From an uncultured Odoribacter sp. (GTDB lineage Bacteria; Bacteroidota; Bacteroidia; Bacteroidales; Marinifilaceae), in contig CAJKZL010000008.1 in NCBI GenBank assembly GCA_905204385.1, positions 1-18,235 of the forward strand: 18,235 nt of DNA. The letters run 5' to 3'. Each line of letters opens with the position of its first letter. The stretch's first letter is position 1. Under the pieces are notes generated by a model, which was not told where the DNA came from, made no database searches, and saw only the letters and a program-made list of their open reading frames with translations. The position numbers were made by a program, and so were the translations under genes. This document shows, one piece after another, positions 1 through 10,141 of the stretch.

Positions 1-1186
1 CTCTTCCTGTCATTATGCGCCGGGACAGATCAAAAGTTTCTACCTGCCCGGGGATAAACTTCCGCAACCCCATCATCCCCAGTAAGGAAGGATACAAATC
101 GGCAAAAGCAATCGCCGTCACTGAATCGCGCCGGGCTTCGATTTTCCCGGGCCATACCATAATCAAGGGAATGCGCATAGACTCTTCATAATAAATATCT
201 TTTCCGATATGACGATGCATACCCATACAATCGCCATGATCGGAAGTGAACACCACAATCGTATTTTCCCACAATCCCCGGTCTTTAAGAGTCTGTATAA
301 TACGGCCTATCTGCTCGTCCACTCCACTCATGCAAGCATAATAATCTTTCACCGAACGACGGTAAAATTTTCCCTCAGGGCTATTCTTTACCGGAATATC
401 GGGACGCTGACACCAGGCTTCCACATCCAAATCCTTATACAATGCCTTATACTTTTCCGGCACCAACTCATAGCCGGTATGCGGAGGATTCATGGATACG
501 ACCAAAGCAAAAGGCCGATCGGCCGGGCGAATCCCATTCTGATTCTCCAAATATTCGATAGCCCTGTCCGCTTCATATTCCGGTCCCCACCGATCGACAT
601 AATAAAATTCTTCGCGCCCTGCATCCGCTGCCCAATACATGGGCTTTAAATGGTAATCGTAAGTCCCATAGGCAATCCAATGTTCAAAACCATGGCGGCG
701 TTCTTTAGGACACCATTCATTCCAAGCTATTTTTCCTTGATTATTAGCCGTATTTACATAGGGTTCATAGGGAGCATCCAGATGCCACTTCCCGATATAC
801 CCCAGTGTATACCCTTGTTCATGAAGCACATCCGACCAACAACGGGCATCTTTCGGTAACTCTACGCCATAGGGCGTATTTTCAGAATTACAATTACCCA
901 GGACCCTACTTTTATTCGGATACTGTCCGGTCATCAACATTCCCCGGGCAGGCGAGGACACCGGATAACTGCTAACCGCATTTTCGAAAGACACCCCTTC
1001 AGAAGCTAAACGGTCGAGGTGAGGAGTAATCACCGGCTCCATTCCCAGATAGCCCAATGCCTGTCCCCTCCATTGGTCAGCCATGATAAACAACAAGTTA
1101 GGTTTCTTTTCCTGACGCCCCCAGGCTAAGGCCGGCAAAACCAATGCCGGAATACCCCAGGTGACTATTTTATAAACGATATCCAT
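1..1186 (-). CDS. Sulfatase, S1 family, Ser-type, periplasmic (3' end cut by window)
   Basis: Formylglycine-dependent sulfate ester hydrolase, last gene of the GH2/sulfatase unit. From ATG at 1186 there are 395 open codons to the window edge, so the C-terminus is missing. Residues 1-22 form a Sec signal peptide (hydrophobic GIPALVLPALAW), without a lipobox, so the protein should be periplasmic. The active-site signature is PVSSPARGMLMTG (75-87). It fits the sulfatase consensus, with Ser77 as the residue to be converted to formylglycine, which in anaerobes needs an anSME maturase. Metal ligands are Asp37-Gln38 and Asp316-His317 (FTSDHGD), and GKWHL follows at 132-136. The start lies 47 bases after the LacZ-type GH2 stop, so the two are probably co-transcribed. 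The exact S1 subfamily is not clear to me; a galactose or hexosamine sulfatase is plausible from context only. Confidence 0.93.
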   Translation of the reverse strand, partial: MDIVYKIVTWGIPALVLPALAWGRQEKKPNLLFIMADQWRGQALGYLGMEPVITPHLDRLASEGVSFENAVSSYPVSSPARGMLMTGQYPNKSRVLGNCNSENTPYGVELPKDARCWSDVLHEQGYTLGYIGKWHLDAPYEPYVNTANNQGKIAWNEWCPKERRHGFEHWIAYGTYDYHLKPMYWAADAGREEFYYVDRWGPEYEADRAIEYLENQNGIRPADRPFALVVSMNPPHTGYELVPEKYKALYKDLDVEAWCQRPDIPVKNSPEGKFYRRSVKDYYACMSGVDEQIGRIIQTLKDRGLWENTIVVFTSDHGDCMGMHRHIGKDIYYEESMRIPLIMVWPGKIEARRDSVTAIAFADLYPSLLGMMGLRKFIPGQVETFDLSRRIMTGR

Positions 1187-1233
1187 ACTTTCTGTTATAA
1201 TAAACGATGAAGGAGATAGGGGGGCTTATTGCC

Positions 1234-4347
<3,114 letters not shown>

Positions 4348-4413
4348 TTATTTATCCCTTCTCCTCATTCCCTTCCTCCCCGTTAATTACTCCTCGCTCC
4401 TCCATCCCTCCCT

Positions 4414-4448
4414 TAAACTATAAACCATAAACTCTAAACTTTAAACTA
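4414..4448 (-). repeat. Five tandem 7-bp repeats overlapping a stop codon
   Basis: Five contiguous 7-mers of the form TAAACTN are seen on the plus strand (TAAACTA, TAAACCA, TAAACTC, TAAACTT, TAAACTA); read in the transcribed direction they are NAGTTTA units. Only one unit has a change (T to C) outside the variable last position. The final unit contains the TAG stop of the upstream sulfatase (4446-4448). The rest of the spacer to the LacZ-type GH2 is strongly purine-rich in the mRNA sense. Function is unknown; a slippage-prone spacer or a protein-binding array are both possible. Confidence 0.85.
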
Positions 4449-6020
4449 ATTCTTGCTTCGAATCGGATCATCATACTGCACTTGCAATCTTTCCAGTTCT
4501 GCTTTAAGTTCTTTTGTCAATTCCTCGCTATCCGGTTTTCCATACAGATTATTCATTTCCATAGGATCTTCCTGCAGGTCGTACAACTCCCAGGCATCGA
4601 TGTCATGATAGAAATGCATCAATTTATAGCGTTCGGTTCTCACGCCATAATGACGGCGTACGGCATGTTCCGCCGGAAATTCATAATAGTGGTAATACAA
4701 CGATTTCCTCCAATCCGCGGGGTTTTCGCCCTTCAGCAAAGGCAATAAAGACACCCCTTGCATGTCTTCGGGGATGGGAAGGCCTGCCAGATCGAGAAAG
4801 GTGGGAGCGTAATCGATATTCTGAACCAATTGTTCCACATCGCCGCGACGTTCGAATCCCTCAGGCAAGCGCATGATCAGGGGAGTACGCATCGACTCCT
4901 CGTACATAAAGCGCTTGTCGAACCAACCATGTTCCCGCATAGAAATTCCCTGGTCCGTATCGTATACTACATGGGTATTTTCCAGCATTCCTTCTTTTTC
5001 CAGTTCGTCCTGCAATCGACCGACATTGTCATCGAGTGATTTCACCACTTTCGCATAGTCGCGCATATAACGCTGATATTTCCATTCCGCCAACGCCTTC
5101 CCGCTAAGCTTTGCCTGCTTGAACTCCTCGATTATCGGCTGATAGTGGCGGTTCCAGGCAGCTTTCTGCGCAGCATTCATACGCCCGTACGTTCCTATAG
5201 TGTCCTCATTCCGGGTATACAACGTACGATAGTGATCCTTTACCTGATCATCCAGCATCTTCAGGTCATAAATCAGGGTCATGGCCTTATCTATGCTCAT
5301 TTCCTGTTTTCCTGCGGCTATCCTTCCCTGATAATCATCCCAAAAATTAGCGGGTAAGTCGAAGGTCTTATCTACATAACAGGCTAAATCGCAGGTATCT
5401 GCCATCCAATTGCGGTGAATAGCCTTGTGATGGACAAACAAGCAAAACGGCCTGGCGGTATCCCTTTGTGTCCGCAGCCAATCGATACTCATATCCGTGA
5501 TGATATTGGTCACATATCCTTCTTTCCGGATTTTTCCCTGAGGGGTGATAAAATCGGGATTATAATAATCTCCCTGCCCGGGTAAAATGGTCCAAAAATC
5601 AAAATGAGTGGGCGTACTGCCTAAATGCCATTTCCCGATCATCGCGGTCTGATATCCTCCTTCCTGCAAAAGCTGCTGCACTGTTTGTTGTTCACCATCG
5701 AACATCGCTCCTTCGGTATTATCGGTATACCCGTTCTTATGGCTATGCTTTCCGGTCAACAACACTGCACGACTGGGGCCCGAAAGAGAATTACATACAA
5801 AACTGTTGGTAAATTTCACACCTTCGCGGGCAATCCGGTCGAGATGAGGAGTCCGGACATGACGCTGATCGTAGCAACTCATCATTTGCTGCGTATGATC
5901 GTCGGTCATAATATATACGATATTCAAAGGTTTTTTTTGTTCCGCTTTTTTATTCCCGTCAGCACACCCGTTTAAAACAGCCAATCCGGCTAAAGGCAAT
6001 ACAAAACTTACTGTCTTCAT
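4446..6020 (-). CDS. S1 sulfatase lipoprotein, GlcNAc-6-O-sulfatase-like (S1_11-like)
   Basis: Predicted sulfatase of 524 residues, probably acting on GlcNAc-6-sulfate. The signature SLSGPSRAVLLTG (78-90) gives Ser80 as the formylglycine precursor. Metal ligands are Asp40-Asp41 and Asp355-Gln356, and GYQTAMIGKWHLG (122-134) matches the second sulfatase signature. REHGWFDKRFMYEESMRTP (362-380) resembles the S1_11/mammalian GNS group, but the usual Gly before Glu-His is Arg362 here. I chose ATG 6020 because it gives a compact lipoprotein signal (lipobox LNGC, Cys19) and because the leader ATAGATTGAA is shared with the GH16 gene start. Frame-compatible upstream ATGs exist at 6050 and at 6095. 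The latter overlaps the GH2 stop as ATGA, which could couple translation, but would leave a long basic stretch before the signal peptide. Residues after the Cys (ADGNKK) lack an acidic cluster, suggesting a periplasm-facing lipoprotein. Confidence 0.93.
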   Translation of the reverse strand: MKTVSFVLPLAGLAVLNGCADGNKKAEQKKPLNIVYIMTDDHTQQMMSCYDQRHVRTPHLDRIAREGVKFTNSFVCNSLSGPSRAVLLTGKHSHKNGYTDNTEGAMFDGEQQTVQQLLQEGGYQTAMIGKWHLGSTPTHFDFWTILPGQGDYYNPDFITPQGKIRKEGYVTNIITDMSIDWLRTQRDTARPFCLFVHHKAIHRNWMADTCDLACYVDKTFDLPANFWDDYQGRIAAGKQEMSIDKAMTLIYDLKMLDDQVKDHYRTLYTRNEDTIGTYGRMNAAQKAAWNRHYQPIIEEFKQAKLSGKALAEWKYQRYMRDYAKVVKSLDDNVGRLQDELEKEGMLENTHVVYDTDQGISMREHGWFDKRFMYEESMRTPLIMRLPEGFERRGDVEQLVQNIDYAPTFLDLAGLPIPEDMQGVSLLPLLKGENPADWRKSLYYHYYEFPAEHAVRRHYGVRTERYKLMHFYHDIDAWELYDLQEDPMEMNNLYGKPDSEELTKELKAELERLQVQYDDPIRSKN

Positions 6021-6091
6021 CTTCAATCTATTATTCGTGTTAACATTCATTTTTCGTTTCCCGTTTCCTGCTGTCGATCCTCTCATCTCCC

Positions 6092-8752
6092 TCATTCGAA
6101 CTCTTCTTGTTGTTTTCCCACCTCCTTCAATCTCATGCGATTGAGTTCCTGTTGCAATTGTTCTACTTTTTTCTCCAACTCCCTGCATCTTACCTCTTGT
6201 CCTTCCGAAGACCGGCTTTCTGTCGCAGCCCTCTCCTGAACGTCATTTTCATCTACTATAAATGGCAAATCGGGACGTATGCTTTCAAAGCTGATTTCGC
6301 CATCCAGTGGTTTTTGCGATCCCTTAACGAAAACCTGGGCGTGGACCGTAATTTTCCCAGGACGACGGGTAGAGCGGATCAGCACCGGAGCCGTTCCCCA
6401 TTCCACCCTCCGGGGATTCGCGAAGCCGGATTCATCGCCGACAATGCTCCCTTCCCCACTTACCGTAAAACGGATTTCATCGTTATTCAGCCGTTTGATA
6501 TTTCCGTTCTGGTCAGCTATAGCAGCCACTACGGTTACAAAATCCGAACCGTCGGCCCTGAGGCTCACGTCTTCGTTGTCCAGCCACAACACAATCTTCA
6601 CAGGGCGGCGGGCAGGCATCCGCTTATCGACAGCCACTACCTTCCCATCGATCAAGCCTTCGGCCAGCAAATACACATCCGCCTGTTTTTGTGCCCGCGA
6701 CATTTCTTTGTCTTTCATAAAGTCGTAAACGCCGGGAAAGACAATGAGCGGAGAGGGCATACCTTTTTCGCGCTTTTCCTTGTGATAAGTATATACTTTT
6801 CCCCCTTTAAACGCCGTCAGTCTTACCTCATCGCAATTGGAATACACCGTCACGTCTTCAGGAGAAAAAGGGGTCATTTCGTGAGCGATAAACACCATAG
6901 GACCCGTTTCCGCAATACTATTCGCCGGCTTAGGGTCCCGCTGCGACATAAACATATAATAAGAATACTTCGGTTGACGAAATACATCCATCAATCCTCC
7001 GTAAAACGGATCCGGGTGGTATCCCCGCTGATGGTCGAAAGAATGCCACAAACAGCCCCCGACATGCTGGCGGGTGGTTCGGTATAAAGGCTCGTAAGAG
7101 GTATATCGATATGCCGGCGAAGCATAATGCTTTGCCTGAACCAGCATGGGGACCTCCCCCCATCCCCGGTATACCCGCGAAGGAGAATTGTGAGCATACC
7201 AGTCGTCGACATTATCTCCCCATTCCCGGGTAAAATAGGTGATGGAATCCTGTAAAGCAGACAGCGCCCAATCCTTATCTCCGGTTTGGGGATGCGCAAA
7301 CAACACCTTAAAATATTCCTTTCCCCGGGCACCCGCATCGCAAGCCGAATAGCAATAAGGATAGGGATATTCTTCCTCCACAATGTCGCGCACATTTTTG
7401 GCGAAGTCCGCCGGATACCAGGTTTCATTCAGAATAGGCTCCCATAACCATACAGAAGGATGATTGCGATCGCGACGCACCAGATTGCGGATATCCTCGT
7501 ATACTCTTTGACCGAATACCGGATCGTCATTCCAAAATTGCCAACCAGGAGTGTTCACAATGACCAAAAGGCCCAATTCGTCACAGGCATCCATAAAAGC
7601 CGGATCCTGCGGACAATGGGCATTCCGGATCACTTTCAAGCCTGCATCCCTCAATTTTTTAGCATCCCTCCAATGTATACTGTTGGGCAATGCATTCCCG
7701 ACAATAGCAAAATCCTGATGGCGGTTAGCGCCGATCAAAGGGTGTGGATAAGGCTTTCCATTCAGCCAAAAGCCATCTTTACCCCGAAATTCGATACTCC
7801 TTATCCCTATTCTTTTACGGTAACCGTCCACTACTTTTCCGGAGGCATCGGTCAATGTCACCGACAGCCAATACAATGCCGGATCTTCCGGCGACCACAA
7901 TTGGGGCTGTTTCAACTGCAAGCCGTCCGAAAATGATTCCGCCTGCCCTGCAGGCAAACTTACCCGATGGGACAAACTTTTCACTTTTCTACCTGCCGTA
8001 TCCTGCAAAATATAATGAATTTTCCCCCTGAAACTGCGATCGGTTCGATTTCGTAAATGAAGCTTCAGATTTACATTGGCACTTTGTTCCGATACCTGGT
8101 CGAAAGAAACAAACAGGCCTCCACCCGCCACTTCCTGTTCCGCATTCGGATCCGTGATATAAACCGGCTGGTGGGCGATCAGAAAGCAATCCCGGTAAAT
8201 TCCCCCGAAATAGGTAAAATCCAGGGTTTCCTGGGGCTTACCGGGAGGATAAAGCGGATCGTTGCTATTATCGGCACAAACCGCTATCACATTGGATTCT
8301 CCCGGTTTCAACAGTTCCGTCGCATCGCTTACAACCGGCAGATAGCCGCCTAAGTGCTCGGTAGCCAATTGTCCGTTCACCCAGACTTTAGATTTTCCCA
8401 TAATCGCCTCAAAATGCAAATACAGACGCTTTCCCTCCGTCTGAGGCTCCAGGTTAAAATGTTTCCGATACCAGGCTTTGCCCTGATAATTTATGCATCC
8501 GCTCGCCTCCGTCGGTAAATATTCCAGACCATGAGGCAGAGACACCTTTTGCCAGTCCGAATCGTCGAAATCCACCTGCCAGGCCTCCGGTGCATCTCCC
8601 TTCAGAAAACGCCAGGCCGGATTCATATTATACACTTTCCTTCCGGAATTTGCCAGTTCGTAAAAACCTGCTGTAGAAAAAACAGGCTCCAGAGCCCATC
8701 CTGTCCCCATTTGCCAGCAGAAGCAAACCAATAACCAAAAACATCTTTTCAT
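6092..8752 (-). CDS. GH2 family exo-glycosidase with Ig-like C-terminus and coiled-coil tail
   Basis: Retaining GH2 enzyme of 886 residues, first gene of the left-hand unit. I chose ATG 8752 over the in-frame ATG at 8797 because it begins a clean signal peptide (MKRCFWLLVCFCW, cleavage near GWA/LE) and lies downstream of the predicted promoter. Order: jelly roll (about 40-195), Ig-like domain (about 205-320), TIM barrel (about 325-600), a DUF4982-like domain (about 625-715, YSNCDEVRL) and a further GH2 C-terminal Ig-like domain (about 718-815). Likely acid/base is Glu443 in ILNETW and nucleophile Glu510 in TREWGD. The last 35 or so residues form a charged amphipathic helix with Leu/Val/Leu/Leu/Met at heptad a/d positions, a coiled coil not usual in this family. 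Specificity cannot be read from sequence: beta-galactosidase is favoured by context, while beta-glucuronidase or others remain possible. No lipobox, so predicted periplasmic. Confidence 0.93.
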   Translation of the reverse strand: MKRCFWLLVCFCWQMGTGWALEPVFSTAGFYELANSGRKVYNMNPAWRFLKGDAPEAWQVDFDDSDWQKVSLPHGLEYLPTEASGCINYQGKAWYRKHFNLEPQTEGKRLYLHFEAIMGKSKVWVNGQLATEHLGGYLPVVSDATELLKPGESNVIAVCADNSNDPLYPPGKPQETLDFTYFGGIYRDCFLIAHQPVYITDPNAEQEVAGGGLFVSFDQVSEQSANVNLKLHLRNRTDRSFRGKIHYILQDTAGRKVKSLSHRVSLPAGQAESFSDGLQLKQPQLWSPEDPALYWLSVTLTDASGKVVDGYRKRIGIRSIEFRGKDGFWLNGKPYPHPLIGANRHQDFAIVGNALPNSIHWRDAKKLRDAGLKVIRNAHCPQDPAFMDACDELGLLVIVNTPGWQFWNDDPVFGQRVYEDIRNLVRRDRNHPSVWLWEPILNETWYPADFAKNVRDIVEEEYPYPYCYSACDAGARGKEYFKVLFAHPQTGDKDWALSALQDSITYFTREWGDNVDDWYAHNSPSRVYRGWGEVPMLVQAKHYASPAYRYTSYEPLYRTTRQHVGGCLWHSFDHQRGYHPDPFYGGLMDVFRQPKYSYYMFMSQRDPKPANSIAETGPMVFIAHEMTPFSPEDVTVYSNCDEVRLTAFKGGKVYTYHKEKREKGMPSPLIVFPGVYDFMKDKEMSRAQKQADVYLLAEGLIDGKVVAVDKRMPARRPVKIVLWLDNEDVSLRADGSDFVTVVAAIADQNGNIKRLNNDEIRFTVSGEGSIVGDESGFANPRRVEWGTAPVLIRSTRRPGKITVHAQVFVKGSQKPLDGEISFESIRPDLPFIVDENDVQERAATESRSSEGQEVRCRELEKKVEQLQQELNRMRLKEVGKQQEEFE

Positions 8753-8763
8753 AACGGGACAAT

Positions 8764-8806
8764 AATAGTGATTTTTAAAAAAATTTACAAACTTCAATTC
8801 ACTATT
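8764..8806. promoter_or_regulatory. Inverted repeat spanning the internal promoter (possible operator)
   Basis: AATAGTGATTT (8764-8774, plus strand) and AATTCACTATT (8796-8806) form an imperfect inverted repeat with 10 of 11 positions matching, separated by 21 bases. One arm lies in the -33/-7 spacer and the other at about the predicted transcription start. This geometry would suit a dimeric regulator. The sequence is AT-rich, so chance is a real alternative. Confidence 0.4.
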
Positions 8807-8812
8807 TGCAAA
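8780..8812 (-). promoter_or_regulatory. Predicted Bacteroidetes sigma-ABfr-type promoter for the GH2/sulfatase unit
   Basis: On the minus strand TTTG (8812-8809) is followed after 21 bases by TAAATTTT (8787-8780). This matches the -33 TTTG and -7 TAnnTTTG consensus with one mismatch, the final G. It lies after the terminator of the GH16 gene and predicts a start near 8775, giving a leader of roughly 20-25 bases to the ATG at 8752. AT-richness raises the chance of a random match. Confidence 0.5.
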
Positions 8813-8888
8813 AAAATAAATAACATCGAATATTGAGGTACCTGCTGAAATACCCTTTTATCGACGGTAGTGAATACCCGAATCGTCC

Positions 8889-8930
8889 AAAAAATCCGGA
8901 TACAGGTCTGTAAAGACACTGTTCCGGATT
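8889..8930 (-). terminator. Intrinsic terminator after the GH16 gene
   Basis: In the minus-strand transcript an 8-bp perfect stem (AATCCGGA with TCCGGATT) continues inward as ACAG/CTGT and GTCT/AGAC with a TTAC loop and one unpaired base on each side. About 16 base pairs form in total. The stem ends in a run of six T (8894-8889). It begins 28 bases after the GH16 stop, so it should end the SusCD-GH18-GH16 transcript. Confidence 0.85.
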
Positions 8931-8958
8931 CGACTCTACAAAAAAGCAATAAGCTTCT

Positions 8959-10074
8959 TTATTTTTCCTCCAAAGCATACACCTTTACCCAATCGACTGC
9001 CATTTCAAAAGGCAGCAGAGAACTATCCGACACCAACCCCGGCCAAAATGAGAGGCCGGAAGCCCCCTGATCGGCACATGCCTGATTGAGAATTAAGTAG
9101 AAATCGGTGTCAAACGGCCAGGCTTTTCCATCGGTCAAGCTTTCCGGTTTTTCTACCGTCAACGTTTTCTCCCCATTCAGATAAAACTCCACTTTCCCGG
9201 GATATTTTTTCATTCCGTAAATATTATAGTCTGACGGGTCTATGACAGGAGTCACAGTATAAGGATCGGGGCGATAGGCTTCGTTTAAATGTACCGTACT
9301 ATAGATTTTAGCTTCCTGGTTCAAACGCTCCATAATATCCAGTTCTCCGCAATCGGGCCATCCCTGGAATAAGGGTGTCTGCGGCATCATCCAGATCGCA
9401 GGCCATCCTCCCTGTCCGGCACGGGTAAATTTTGCCTTTACCTGAATTTCTCCGTACTCCATGCTGAATTTTCCGTGTGTAGAGACAGCTCCTGTTTTCG
9501 GAGTATGAGAGGCTGCATCCCAGGTAGCCCGAAGATATAAATTTCCCTCCTTTACTTCCACCTGCTCCGTTCCGTTGGAAACGTAATAATTCCAGGCAGA
9601 ACCTGCTTTCGGTTCGTAAATCCATTTTGAAATGTCCAGGGTATTGCCTTCAAAATCATCGCAGAACAATAATGTCCGGGTGTCCTCCACCCTGTTGGTT
9701 TGTTTTACCTTCAAGGCATAAGAAAGACTGCCGTCAGCCGCCGTCAAGGTTATCTCCCCATCTCGCCAACCATTTTCCAGATATTTTTCAACCACGTATT
9801 TCACTGTTAGACGGTTGTTTTCAAGGGCAGGAGATACCGCTCTCTTCAACCAGGAAGGTTGAGTGGATTTACAATCCACATTGCTTTCCAGCTCTACCGT
9901 AAGGGTCTGAACCGCATTATTCACAAAAATAGTATCCCGTACTCTTTCCGGCGTCGTGGATAATAAACGGAACACCGTCGTACCGTCCTCTCCGGCATCG
10001 TCGTCCAAACAAGCGGCCAGCACCATCTGACAACATAGCCCGAATAATACCATCACCCATTTAACCTTCTTCAT
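8959..10074 (-). CDS. GH16 endo-glycosidase, surface lipoprotein with BACON-like domain
   Basis: Endo-acting beta-glycanase of 371 residues. The lipobox LAAC puts the lipid on Cys22, followed by LDDD, an acidic run typical of Bacteroidetes lipoproteins exported to the outer face. Residues about 40-127 form a BACON-like beta-sandwich (SNVDCKSTQPSWL, then ALKVKQT). The GH16 jelly roll covers about 134-369. The active site is GELDIMER: nucleophile Glu244, Asp246 and acid/base Glu249 in the ExDxxE form. WPAIWMMPQ (224-232) is typical of the GH16_3 group. That subfamily includes laminarinases and the mucin/keratan endo-beta-galactosidases known from gut Bacteroides. The neighbouring GH18, LacZ-type GH2 and sulfatases make the latter more likely here; agarase-like or glucanase activity is not excluded. 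The start ATG follows ATAGATTGAA, shared with the sulfatase start at 6020. It is the last gene before the terminator. Confidence 0.93.
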   Translation of the reverse strand: MKKVKWVMVLFGLCCQMVLAACLDDDAGEDGTTVFRLLSTTPERVRDTIFVNNAVQTLTVELESNVDCKSTQPSWLKRAVSPALENNRLTVKYVVEKYLENGWRDGEITLTAADGSLSYALKVKQTNRVEDTRTLLFCDDFEGNTLDISKWIYEPKAGSAWNYYVSNGTEQVEVKEGNLYLRATWDAASHTPKTGAVSTHGKFSMEYGEIQVKAKFTRAGQGGWPAIWMMPQTPLFQGWPDCGELDIMERLNQEAKIYSTVHLNEAYRPDPYTVTPVIDPSDYNIYGMKKYPGKVEFYLNGEKTLTVEKPESLTDGKAWPFDTDFYLILNQACADQGASGLSFWPGLVSDSSLLPFEMAVDWVKVYALEEK

Positions 10075-10141
10075 TTCAATCTATTTTTTTATTATCACTT
10101 TTCATCGTTAATCGTCGCTTAAGAGCTACAGGCTCTCACCG

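Noticed and set aside
4414..4448. CRISPR-like or origin-type iteron array
   Set aside because: The units are 7 bp with no spacers, overlap a stop codon, and no replication or cas gene is nearby.
6107..7087. Plus-strand open frame of 326 codons opposite the GH2 C-terminal half
   Set aside because: Shadow of the coding strand; low-complexity basic/aromatic composition and no motif.
8941..8958. A second terminator right after the GH16 stop (AAGC, loop, GCTT, T6)
   Set aside because: The stem is only four base pairs; the much stronger hairpin at 8889-8930 explains termination.
8959..10074. Agar/carrageenan (algal galactan) target for the locus
   Set aside because: GH16 plus sulfatases plus GH2 could fit, but the adjacent GH18 and the GlcNAc-6-sulfatase-like enzyme point to GlcNAc-containing glycans; kept only as an alternative.
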